Assembly (NCBI GenBank): GCA_903919125.1
Contig: CAIXGS010000027.1
Span: 62,001-126,000 of the forward strand
Length of the DNA stretch: 64,000 nt
DNA from: an uncultured Spartobacteria bacterium
GTDB lineage: Bacteria; Verrucomicrobiota; Verrucomicrobiia; Chthoniobacterales; Chthoniobacteraceae
Reading direction: 5' to 3'
This document shows, piece by piece, positions 42,636 through 50,111 of this stretch (positions are counted from its first letter, which is position 1; every line of letters begins with the position of its first letter). Both the position numbers and the translations under genes were made by a program. The notes beneath the pieces were generated by a model, which was not told the origin of the DNA, made no database searches, and saw nothing but the letters and a program-made list of their open reading frames with translations.

Positions 42636-43535
42636 ATGAAGCTGCACTTCGAGAAAATCTCGCTTCAAAACCACCTTTCCATCCAAGTTCTAGAACTCCG
42701 CAAATCGGAGTTCGATGCGCCGTGGCATTATCATCCCGAATGGGAACTTACGCTAATCCAATGCGGCTGTGGTAAACGCTTCATGGGCAATAGCATCGAG
42801 CCATTCGCCGCTGGAGACCTTGTTTTAGTGGGCCCAAATCTTCCCCATTTCTGGCATAGCGAACGCCCCACGCTGGAATCCTTGCCTCACAACTCCCATG
42901 CCATCGTAGTTCAGTTTCCCCACTCATTTGTGGGCGACGTCTTTCTAAACCTCCCGGAAATGGAAGGTGTCCGGCAACTGCTGAGAAAGGGCACCCAAGG
43001 CATGGTGTTTGATTGTAGCGCAAGCCCAGCAATCACCGGCCTGCTTGAGGAGTTGCCCAAACTGCCCGCTCTCGGGCGCATCCTCTCACTCATTAACATT
43101 TTACAAAAACTTTCTGAGAGCCCAGCACGCCCATTGTCTCAGAACCTCTACACCAAAGCCTCTGACTTAGAAGCCAGCACGCGCATGGGAAAGGCTTACA
43201 CCTTTTTGCTCACTCACTTCCAAGAGCCTCTGACACTGGAGAAGATCGCAGCTGCATCTGCCATGAGCCCTGCCGCCTTTAGCCGCTTTTTCAAGCGGAT
43301 GACACAGAGAAACCTCTGGGACATCCTCAACGATCTGCGCATCGATCACTCTTGCCGTCTTCTACGAGAAACCGATCGGGACATCACCGCCATCGCCTTC
43401 GAGAGTGGCTTTGGAACGCTCTCCAGTTTCAACAGGCACTTCCAGCACTCCCACCAATGCACCCCAAGAGCGTACCGTAAAACGTTTGCTCTTGGGACGG
43501 ATTCAAAAATCCGTCCAATTGCCCCAAAACCGTAA
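42636..43535 (+). CDS. AraC-family regulator with cupin sensor
   Basis: A 299-residue regulator. The N-terminal cupin (about 15-110) reads FDAPWHYHPEWELTLIQCGCGKRFMG and GDLVLVGPNLPHFWHSE, where His residues may bind ligand or metal. The C-terminal HTH pair (about 190-290) reads LEKIAAASAMSPAAFSRFFKRMT and ITAIAFESGFGTLSSFNRHF. It diverges from the di-iron/SDR/esterase operon with 107 bp between, so it probably controls that operon. Confidence 0.92.
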   Translation: MKLHFEKISLQNHLSIQVLELRKSEFDAPWHYHPEWELTLIQCGCGKRFMGNSIEPFAAGDLVLVGPNLPHFWHSERPTLESLPHNSHAIVVQFPHSFVGDVFLNLPEMEGVRQLLRKGTQGMVFDCSASPAITGLLEELPKLPALGRILSLINILQKLSESPARPLSQNLYTKASDLEASTRMGKAYTFLLTHFQEPLTLEKIAAASAMSPAAFSRFFKRMTQRNLWDILNDLRIDHSCRLLRETDRDITAIAFESGFGTLSSFNRHFQHSHQCTPRAYRKTFALGTDSKIRPIAPKP

Positions 43536-43612
43536 ATGGTCGTGCATGGGTTGCTTTACTGTTTCATCTTGTCAGGCAAGAGCTTTGCGGCTTCCAGTTG
43601 GAGATAAGAACC

Positions 43613-43862
43613 TTACAAGGGAGTGGGCACGCTCGAAAAACTCGGACCGTCGTGAATAAACCACCGTTCCTTGCCGGTAACCGAGTCCACACCCTGCACA
43701 CGGTTGGGGGCAGTGCTGATACTCACCGGCGACCGCCCGACTCGATCACGAAGGGGGTGCCGTAGACTTGCACCGGTGCGAAGTAAGCGTCTCACGGAAG
43801 GCTTTGGCAGAACGCTGGGAATCCCACACGATCGCGCCCGGCGCCAAGCTCCCACCAATTAG
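43613..43862 (-). pseudogene. Frameshifted remnant of a quinoprotein-like beta-propeller gene
   Basis: Two minus-strand frames join to give a propeller-like peptide. One frame supplies AYFAPVQVYGTPFVIESGG and ends at a stop. A one-base shift continues it as RSPVSISTAPNRVQGVDSVTGKERWFIHDG, matching the VDSVTGKERW-F repeat of PQQ-binding-like propellers. Upstream, GGSLAPGAIVWDS is in a third frame. No start or complete domain remains. This is a short relic; sequencing error alone would not explain the missing ends. Confidence 0.5.
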
Positions 43863-43902
43863 TCCCAGCAAATTGGGTTAGGTCTCGGACGGCTTTGGAA
43901 AG

Positions 43903-43975
43903 TGGAGCCTAGGGGATTCGAACCCCTGACCTCCTCAATGCCATTGAGGCGCTCTACCAACTGAGCTAAGACCCC
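43903..43975 (-). tRNA. tRNA-Ala (GGC)
   Basis: A 73-nt cloverleaf on the minus strand: acceptor GGGGTCT / AGGCTCC with G-T pairs, D arm AGCTCAGTTGGTAGAGC, anticodon stem CCTCA / TGAGG with loop ATGGCAT, T arm with GGTTCGAATCC. The discriminator is A. CCA is not encoded, unlike the tRNA-Asn. Confidence 0.94.
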
Positions 43976-44079
43976 TTTCCAAGCGGGGGTGAAATACTCC
44001 CAATAATGCGGCGCTCTGGGCAAGCTTCTTTTTGCCATTGTGCAAACAAGCCGCAAGAGGCCCGCTTCGGACGGGCACT

Positions 44080-44544
44080 TCAGTTTCGAGCGCCACGGTT
44101 AAACCGGGAGACTTCCCGCTGCACTTCCCGCAATTCAACACGCTCCTTTAACGAGGCCCTCTGGTCTGCCTTGTCCTTGCCAGAGCCCACTGCGATTTCC
44201 ACTTTGATCCGGTGCCCCTTCCAGTAGAGGCGTAGAGCCACCAAGGCGTGTCCCTTAATATGGGTTTGATCGAAGAGCTTTGCTATCTGTTGCCGGTGTA
44301 ACAACAGACGACGGCGCGTTTTGGGCTCATGCTGTGTGTGGCTCGCATTCCCGTAGGGCCGGATTTCCAAGTCGAACAAGTAAACCTGCCCCTTCTCCAC
44401 TCGGGCAAAAGCGCCCAGCAAGTTCGCATGGCCAGAACGGATGCTTTTGACCTCCGTCCCCTTTAATTCTAACCCCGCCTCGAAGCGCTCCAAAACGTGA
44501 AAGTCACGAAGCGCCTTCCTGTTTACTGAAATCTCCGAGTCCAT
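44080..44544 (-). CDS. smpB: SsrA-binding protein
   Basis: A 154-residue SmpB, the partner of tmRNA in ribosome rescue. The oligonucleotide-binding beta barrel includes VLERFEAGLELKGTEVKSIRSG, NLLGAFARVEKGQVYLFDLEIRPYG and the tail has KDKADQRASLKERVELREVQREVSRF. The frame extends to a GTG at 44571, but ATG 44544 (MDSEISVNRKALRDF) fits the family. It is 162 bp downstream of rpoZ on the same strand. The tmRNA gene was not found. Confidence 0.96.
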   Translation of the reverse strand: MDSEISVNRKALRDFHVLERFEAGLELKGTEVKSIRSGHANLLGAFARVEKGQVYLFDLEIRPYGNASHTQHEPKTRRRLLLHRQQIAKLFDQTHIKGHALVALRLYWKGHRIKVEIAVGSGKDKADQRASLKERVELREVQREVSRFNRGARN

Positions 44545-44706
44545 AAAATTGGCTCTGCCTGCCCTCCACACGCAGTGGTTGCCGGTCAGTTCTGGGACAC
44601 TTGACCCCAGATTTACAGCTGTTCTAATAAAAGCAAAAGAGCCAGCATCGGGACTCCAAGCTCAAGAGTCCCCGGTTTTTGGGTCAAACCACTCCGCACT
44701 AGTGCT

Positions 44707-44925
44707 TTAGACGGCAACAACCAAAGGAGGCTCTGGGAAAGAAAGCGTGATTTTACCCTCTATCACTTCTTGAAGGGCGATATCGGCAAATCCCGTGCGA
44801 AAGCCAGCATCTACCATGGGACGCTCCCCAGCGGTTAACTGCTTTACGCGCTTACTGATAACATTGACCAACACCTGCTGGTTTGGGACTTTCTTGAGGG
44901 CTTCTTCGAGCAAATGGCTAGTCAT
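44707..44925 (-). CDS. rpoZ: DNA-directed RNA polymerase omega subunit
   Basis: A 72-residue omega subunit. Matches are LVNVISKRVKQLTAGERPMVD and ADIALQEVIEGKI, the two conserved boxes that wrap the beta-prime C-terminus. The length is short but typical for verrucomicrobial forms. A 7-bp hairpin (44650-44672) lies in the gap to smpB, but its T-run points the other way. Confidence 0.9.
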   Translation of the reverse strand: MTSHLLEEALKKVPNQQVLVNVISKRVKQLTAGERPMVDAGFRTGFADIALQEVIEGKITLSFPEPPLVVAV

Positions 44926-45129
44926 AATATTAAGCAGATTGATTCAATGAATGGATGCAATGGTGAGGCAGGCACCTGCGGACCGTGTGTTACCCATTCT
45001 TCGAAAGGGACATACCCCGTTCTTCAAAAGGAACCACTTCGCGGATTATCCAAAGTGCCCCGAATCCAAGGCGGTCTGTTATCTTAACCCACTAGGTCAG
45101 GTTGTCAACCAAGGACATACATTAGCCTT

Positions 45130-45669
45130 TTATTGCAACGCCGCCAAAAGTGAGGCTTCCAAAGCGGCGTGCTCGGCATCTTGAAGCACGGGACTGGTCG
45201 GCGTCTCCTCGCAATCTGGCACGTTTACCCAAGAGCGGCAGCCCCCGTACTTGGGTTCGTCCGGAAACGTCACAGGGACTCGTAAGGAAAACACCCGCAC
45301 GAAAGCGAGGCTGATCCCGTGATGCTCGTCATATTCGAAACGTTCCCGAATGACTTGCGGAGTCCAGAGATGAAACGGATCCAAGCGCGAGATTTGCTCC
45401 CAATCCACGAGATCGCGAGTCCACGCGACGCTCACTTGGTGGGTGAGCGTATGTTGCCCATCGGGTAAATGGGGGAGAGGAGTTTCCGGTGGGAGCTTGA
45501 GCTTGGCCACCTGTTCGTGGAACAGGGTGGGAAACAGGAGAAAGTCGGGATGCTGAAAACGGAAGCCCTCGCGCCCTTCTGCAATGCCGCCTTTCCGCAA
45601 AATAATGCTCTGACGGCCGCTGCCCAAAGCGTCGCAAATTAACGCCCACTCTTTGAATCCAATGCTCAT
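45130..45669 (-). CDS. DUF1802 family protein
   Basis: A 179-residue protein of the DUF1802 family, function unknown. The family opening IGFKEWALICDALGSGRQSIILRKGGIAEGREGF is clear, followed by HPDFLLFPTLFHEQ. The ATG at 45669 (MSIGFKEW) is preferred over 45681. It is divergent from the PHP gene with about 100 bp between. Confidence 0.85.
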   Translation of the reverse strand: MSIGFKEWALICDALGSGRQSIILRKGGIAEGREGFRFQHPDFLLFPTLFHEQVAKLKLPPETPLPHLPDGQHTLTHQVSVAWTRDLVDWEQISRLDPFHLWTPQVIRERFEYDEHHGISLAFVRVFSLRVPVTFPDEPKYGGCRSWVNVPDCEETPTSPVLQDAEHAALEASLLAALQ

Positions 45670-45774
45670 GGAAGAAATCATACCGCTCTGATCTGGCGCT
45701 GTGCACGCAAGAAGCTTTGGAAGTTAGCCTTGTTCTGCGCTTTTCGTCGACCGCATTTCGCAGTTTACTACGGC

Positions 45775-46521
45775 ATGGGCTTTCGCATCGATCCTCACGT
45801 GCACTCGTTTTACTCGGGAGACGGCGTGAGCAGTCCTGAGGCGTTGATTCAGGCGGCTAAACAGGCGGGTTTAGACGGGTTTGCGTTGACAGATCACAAC
45901 ACATCGGATGGGTGCAGATATCTGCGCGACATCGGTTTGATCCGGGAAGACGGCGAGCCCGTTAACGGCTTCCTTGTCATGCCGGGAATCGAAGTGTCGA
46001 CCGCCGAGGGGCACCTTTTGTGCCTCGGAGTGTGGCTTCCCAACGGCTTGAAAGGAGTTCCCGCCAAGGAGGTGATCGAGATGGTGCGAGCGCAAAATGG
46101 CGTTTGTATCCCAGCACATCCTTATGACCGTATGCGTGCAGGGATCAGGGAAGATGATTTGGATGCGTTGGACATCACTTGTCTCGAGGTTTTTAACTCA
46201 GCCACCGTATTGAAGCGCCACAACGCCAGTGCTCTGGCGTACGCCCAAGGACGCGGTCTCGCGATGACCGCGGGCAGTGACGCGCACCACCATCTTTCCA
46301 TCGGCCGCTCGTACACCACTTTCCCAGCGGAGCGCCTCAGTGTAAGAGCCATTTTGGACTCGATCACGAAGGGGACGGAACTACACTGCCAGCCTTTCAG
46401 CACGCTGGAAGGGTTTCGCAAGACGTTCTACAACTGGTTCAGGCTGCGTCGCAAACGGAATTATTTAGGAGCCGGCGTTGGAGGTGTTGAGGGCGTCGAG
46501 GGTATCGCCGCTGGCGGCTGA
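45775..46521 (+). CDS. PHP domain metal-dependent phosphoesterase
   Basis: A 248-residue PHP protein. Metal-binding residues are His8 and His10 in DPHVHSFYSGDG, followed by LTDHNT, GIEVSTAEGHLLCLGV, IPAHPYD and GSDAHHH. Such proteins hydrolyse phosphodiesters or nucleotides. The ATG at 45775 (MGFRIDPHVHS) fits the family; the frame is open to 45730. The Gly/Val-rich tail overlaps the 3' end of dltB by 61 bp on the opposite strand, so both C-termini share the same low-complexity DNA. Confidence 0.85.
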   Translation: MGFRIDPHVHSFYSGDGVSSPEALIQAAKQAGLDGFALTDHNTSDGCRYLRDIGLIREDGEPVNGFLVMPGIEVSTAEGHLLCLGVWLPNGLKGVPAKEVIEMVRAQNGVCIPAHPYDRMRAGIREDDLDALDITCLEVFNSATVLKRHNASALAYAQGRGLAMTAGSDAHHHLSIGRSYTTFPAERLSVRAILDSITKGTELHCQPFSTLEGFRKTFYNWFRLRRKRNYLGAGVGGVEGVEGIAAGG

Positions 46522-48056
46522 TCCAAAGCGGCTTCCCGAGCTTTGCGCAACTTCTCTTCCTCCCGCTGAATTTCTTCCTCATTTCGCTCGCATTCCACGG
46601 TTTGAGGCGAGCCTTTCAAAGGCAGGTTGTTCTTCACATCCTTGACTTCGATGACGTGTGGACGCCCGTCGCGGACCCACCAGGGAATCTCAAAGCGGAA
46701 CCCGTGTTTGCCGTCTCCAAAGCCACGCTCTTTCAAGTCCTCGCGTTCAATATTTGCGGGGATACGTAGGATGAACTGATCGTCGATGTACAGATCAACT
46801 TGCAGCACTTCTGGTTGTGCGGCCGGTTCCCAGAGCATACCGGTGACTTCCCGAGTGTCGGCTTTTTCCAAAACCCGCTCGACGGCGAGAGGAGCTGCCG
46901 GAGTGAGGCGGCCGGAGAAAAGAAGCAAGCCGAAGGCGATAGCGTGGAAGGTAAGCAATCGGTTGGCGAAAATCTGGAGCGCACTTTCTCCGAGAAATTT
47001 CCGCTGCTTGTTCCAGCGCGCGAACCAGTCATAACCGCTCAGGAGTGCGGCGTGGTAGAGGCCGTAGAGCATGTAATGCAGAGTGAGGCCGTGCCAGACG
47101 CCCATGATACCGAAGGTCAGAAAGAGGCCGCAATAAGAGGCGGTATGCTTCCCGCTGAACCATTTACGTTTTGAGGCGGTCAACAAAAACCGCATGTAAA
47201 TATGGTCTCGAAACCAGAATGAGAGCGAAATATGCCAGCGATTCCAAAAATCCCGGATGTTCTTGGATAAAAATGGGCGATCGAAGTTTTCTGGGAGATG
47301 GACTCCAAAGAAACGGCCTAAGGCGACCGCGAAAGCGCTGTACCCGGCGAAGTCGAAGAAGAGGTAGAGTGTGTAGGCGTACATGTACATCCACAGCGTC
47401 GTAAAGCCGCGCCCCTTGCCCAGGGCCTCCATCCAGTAGGTGTTGATGAGGGCGGCTATGATAAACTTGTACAAGAAACCGCGAGCCAGCCTTCTGGCAA
47501 CGAAGTCGAGGTCATCGAGAAACTCCGCCCGGGAACGAGTTTTTTCCCAGTCCTTAATGAAGCGGCGGTAGCGATCTATAGGACCGGAAGAAAGAGCTGG
47601 GACGAACAGCAAATAGGCGACGTAATGCTGAAGAGACAGGTTTTTGACCAGACCGTCTTGAATAGAAAAAAGGACGTCGAGTGCTCGGAAGGTAACGTAA
47701 GAAATGCCGAGGAAACCAAAAGCGGTATGGGGGGAGAAAGTCGGAAGGAGCTTGGCCGCAGCAAGCGGTAAGATCGAAAGGCTAAGCGTAGCGTAGAAAA
47801 CAGCGCGGGAGCGGAACTGAAGTAGCCAGTGAGCGAGGAGGGCTTGAAATGCCGTATAAACGCCGATGATATACAGCTCGCGCACTTCAAAATCGGGGCG
47901 TAAATGCACCGGAGCGCTGGTTTGAAGTACCAGGAGGATGGACATCGCCAACAAGCTCGTAGTCCCGTTGAGCCGACCGAAAAACGCGAGCACTCCAAAG
48001 GGAAGCAGGATGTACAGCAGCAAGCCGAAGTACTCAAAGTCAGAGAAGGGAACCAT
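46461..48056 (-). CDS. dltB: DltB-like MBOAT acyltransferase with C-terminal beta domain
   Basis: A 531-residue membrane protein. Residues 1-405 are a DltB-type MBOAT with about ten TM helices. GPIDRYRRF (158-166), FFDFAGYSAFAVALGRFFGV, NFDRPFLSKNIRDFWNRWH with His275, and GVWHGLT with catalytic His322 are all present; the His-His spacing (47) equals that of Gram-positive DltB. Residues about 407-490 form an extra beta-rich domain (VDLYIDDQFILRIPAN, GKHGFRFEIPWWVRDGRPH) of a kind seen in some glycosyltransferases, then a charged coiled-coil and Pro-rich tail. DltB moves D-alanine from DltC to the outside. Last gene of the dltDCXAB operon. Confidence 0.9.
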   Translation of the reverse strand: MVPFSDFEYFGLLLYILLPFGVLAFFGRLNGTTSLLAMSILLVLQTSAPVHLRPDFEVRELYIIGVYTAFQALLAHWLLQFRSRAVFYATLSLSILPLAAAKLLPTFSPHTAFGFLGISYVTFRALDVLFSIQDGLVKNLSLQHYVAYLLFVPALSSGPIDRYRRFIKDWEKTRSRAEFLDDLDFVARRLARGFLYKFIIAALINTYWMEALGKGRGFTTLWMYMYAYTLYLFFDFAGYSAFAVALGRFFGVHLPENFDRPFLSKNIRDFWNRWHISLSFWFRDHIYMRFLLTASKRKWFSGKHTASYCGLFLTFGIMGVWHGLTLHYMLYGLYHAALLSGYDWFARWNKQRKFLGESALQIFANRLLTFHAIAFGLLLFSGRLTPAAPLAVERVLEKADTREVTGMLWEPAAQPEVLQVDLYIDDQFILRIPANIEREDLKERGFGDGKHGFRFEIPWWVRDGRPHVIEVKDVKNNLPLKGSPQTVECERNEEEIQREEEKLRKAREAALDQPPAAIPSTPSTPPTPAPK

Positions 48057-48074
48057 TGGGGGAAAAAGAACGTA

Positions 48075-49550
48075 TCAGGAGAGCATTGCGGCTAGCGCCC
48101 GGCGGTCTGCCTTACCGTTGGGTGTCATGGGGAAGGCTCCGAGAAACAGGAATTTGCGAGGGACCATATAGGTCGGAATGCGTTCGCCCAGCCGAGCTTT
48201 AAGGCGCGCACTTTTCTCAAAATCAGAGCCGTCCATCGGAGCGGAAAGGACGACGAAGGCGGCGAGGGAATCCACTTTGCCCCCTTTTTCCACAGGGAGC
48301 ACGACGGCATCTGCTACCTCGGAGAGTTCGCGCAAGTTAGCCTCCATGTCGCCCAATTCGATCCGATAGCCGTGCAGCTTGATTTGTCCGTCCATACGGC
48401 CTTCGAAGAAAACCAGTCCATCGCGACAGCGGCCCCAGTCCCCAGTGCGGTAAGCGGGTTGGCCTTCGAATTGGGTGAAGGCTTTCGCCGTCAAATCGGG
48501 CCGGTTGAGGTAACCGGGGCTGACGTTGGGGCCTGCTATGAGCAACTCGCCGCGCTCGGAATCGGCGACGGGAACTCCGGCGTCGTCCACGGCGAGAACT
48601 CGGGTGCCGGGCATCTGGTAGCCGACAGGCAACGGCGAGAAGCGCTCGAGCAGGGCGACATCGACGCGCACGGAAGTGGTGGCCACCGTGGCCTCCGTCG
48701 GGCCGTACGTGTTCCAGACTTCGGCAGAGGGAAAGCGTTCGAGCAGTTGGGAGGCCGTTTCCGGGGCGAGAGTTTCCCCGCAAAAAAGAAAGCGCCGCAT
48801 TGTGGGGAGCATTTCCTGACGGAAGCTTTTTTCGATCAAGCACATCTGTGCAAAAGACGGGGTCGACACCCAAGTCGTCAGTCCGAACTGCGTGAGCCTT
48901 TGATATAGCAGCTTGAGGTTGGCTAGCTCCTCCTTAGTGACGCAAGCAAGCGTTCCGCCGGTGAGTAGGCTCCCGTATAAATCCATGACGGAGAGGTCGA
49001 AGGAAAACGGGGCCTGATTGAGAAACACCTCCACCTGAGGCTCAAACTTGTGTTCTGCCAAGAGCCAGTCCGTGAAGGCCGTCAGGTTGCGCAGCGTAAT
49101 GACCACGCCTTTGGGCTCCCCAGTGCTCCCCGAGGTGAAGAGCATATAGAAAGGATCGTCCATTTGCACCCTAGATGGCGGGGCGGGCAAGGCGTCCGCA
49201 GAGTGCATCAGAATTTCGCTCACTCTTTCCGGTGTAAGAACCAGAGCAGCGCCAGAGCCGGCGACAATTTTGGCGATGCGGTGCTCGGGAATGGAGGTGT
49301 CCATTGGGACGTACGCGCGGCCGCACTTTACGGAGGCGAGGAACGCAACGAGCATTTCAGGCTCTTTATGGCCGTGGACAGCGATAGGGCCGGGAGTGGA
49401 AGCTAGTTCGTGATGCAGCCAAGCCGCTAAGGCGTTTGATTTTTGAATTAAACTGCTCCAAGTCAGCGTATTGGAGCCGCTTTGTACTGCTATGCGCCCA
49501 GGGCAAACGCTGCCCCAATGGTCAATCCGGTCCAAAAAATGTTCACTCAT
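48075..49550 (-). CDS. dltA: DltA-like D-alanine-[D-alanyl carrier protein] ligase
   Basis: A 491-residue adenylation enzyme that activates D-alanine and loads it on DltC. Motifs are the P-loop TSGSTGEPKG (139-148), PFSFDLSVMDLYGSLLTGGTL typical of DltA, NTYGPTEATVA and YRTGD, and the catalytic Lys480 in MTPNGKADRR. Cys257 in FLFCGETL is the residue that lets Bacillus DltA select D- over L-alanine. It lies 18 bp before dltB and 140 bp after dltX. Confidence 0.9.
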   Translation of the reverse strand: MSEHFLDRIDHWGSVCPGRIAVQSGSNTLTWSSLIQKSNALAAWLHHELASTPGPIAVHGHKEPEMLVAFLASVKCGRAYVPMDTSIPEHRIAKIVAGSGAALVLTPERVSEILMHSADALPAPPSRVQMDDPFYMLFTSGSTGEPKGVVITLRNLTAFTDWLLAEHKFEPQVEVFLNQAPFSFDLSVMDLYGSLLTGGTLACVTKEELANLKLLYQRLTQFGLTTWVSTPSFAQMCLIEKSFRQEMLPTMRRFLFCGETLAPETASQLLERFPSAEVWNTYGPTEATVATTSVRVDVALLERFSPLPVGYQMPGTRVLAVDDAGVPVADSERGELLIAGPNVSPGYLNRPDLTAKAFTQFEGQPAYRTGDWGRCRDGLVFFEGRMDGQIKLHGYRIELGDMEANLRELSEVADAVVLPVEKGGKVDSLAAFVVLSAPMDGSDFEKSARLKARLGERIPTYMVPRKFLFLGAFPMTPNGKADRRALAAMLS

Positions 49551-49690
49551 AGGGGTGGTAATGCGGTTTGAAAGCTACCGGTTTTTATGCAGATCGACTG
49601 GGTAGAATCGCTTTCTTTTGGGAAGCCCTCTGTGGAACCCAATGAGATGCGCCAACGACCATCTTACCCGAGGAGAGCGACGGCCGTCGC

Positions 49691-49837
49691 CTAAAACTCC
49701 TGATAAACGAAGGGTGGCGTTGAGAAGTCACCTCGGCCGTAAAGGAATATCAGGGCGAAAACCAAGGCGACATAATAGAGAAAGAGCGCCAGTCGTTTGA
49801 GTTCCGGACGCCCCTCAAAAATAGCATCAAAATCCAT
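49691..49837 (-). CDS. dltX: DltX-like microprotein
   Basis: A 48-residue ORF too short for routine gene calling. A basic-flanked segment (ELKRLALFLYYV) opens a single TM helix of about 20 residues (LALFLYYVALVFALIFLYG), followed by a short periplasmic tail ending in PFVYQEF. Gram-positive DltX has the same plan: LYY in the helix, LYG at its end and a C-terminal F-(I/V)-Y-x-EF. It is placed 13 bp after dltC and before dltA, where DltX belongs. In Gram-positive systems DltX binds DltB and takes part in D-alanyl transfer. Confidence 0.85.
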   Translation of the reverse strand: MDFDAIFEGRPELKRLALFLYYVALVFALIFLYGRGDFSTPPFVYQEF

Positions 49838-49850
49838 CTGATTGAGTCAG

Positions 49851-50090
49851 TTAAGATGCCATTCGCCGCTCTAAGTCGGCGACTAACAGGGCGGGCGTGG
49901 CCCATGCTTCGCGCTCAAACTCTGCGGGAGAGATTTCCACATCGAATTCGCGTCCGAAGGCTACGATGAGTTCCACCGTCTTCATGGAGTCGAGAATTTG
50001 CAGTTCGTACAATGCCAAATCCGGTTGGCTGAGTACCTCTTGAGTTTCGGCCACTTCTGCAAGCACCTGAAGTATTTTATCCTTCGTCAT
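49851..50090 (-). CDS. dltC: D-alanyl carrier protein
   Basis: A 79-residue acyl carrier protein. The phosphopantetheine site is Ser35 in QILDSMKTVELIVAFGREF, with the Asp-Ser-Met typical of DltC. The helix after it and the acidic surface match. It sits 21 bp after dltD and 13 bp before dltX on the same strand. Confidence 0.9.
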   Translation of the reverse strand: MTKDKILQVLAEVAETQEVLSQPDLALYELQILDSMKTVELIVAFGREFDVEISPAEFEREAWATPALLVADLERRMAS

Positions 50091-50111
50091 AAGCTATTCG
50101 GGTCTAGGAAT

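Noticed and set aside
44589-44615. Short inverted repeat CTGGG/CCCAG with GGGACACTTGA between
   Set aside because: Stem of only 5 bp without T-run; neither a terminator nor a mobile element can be supported.
44649-44680. Hairpin with T5 between rpoZ and smpB
   Set aside because: The T-run is on the + strand while both genes are on the minus strand, and no + strand gene ends there.
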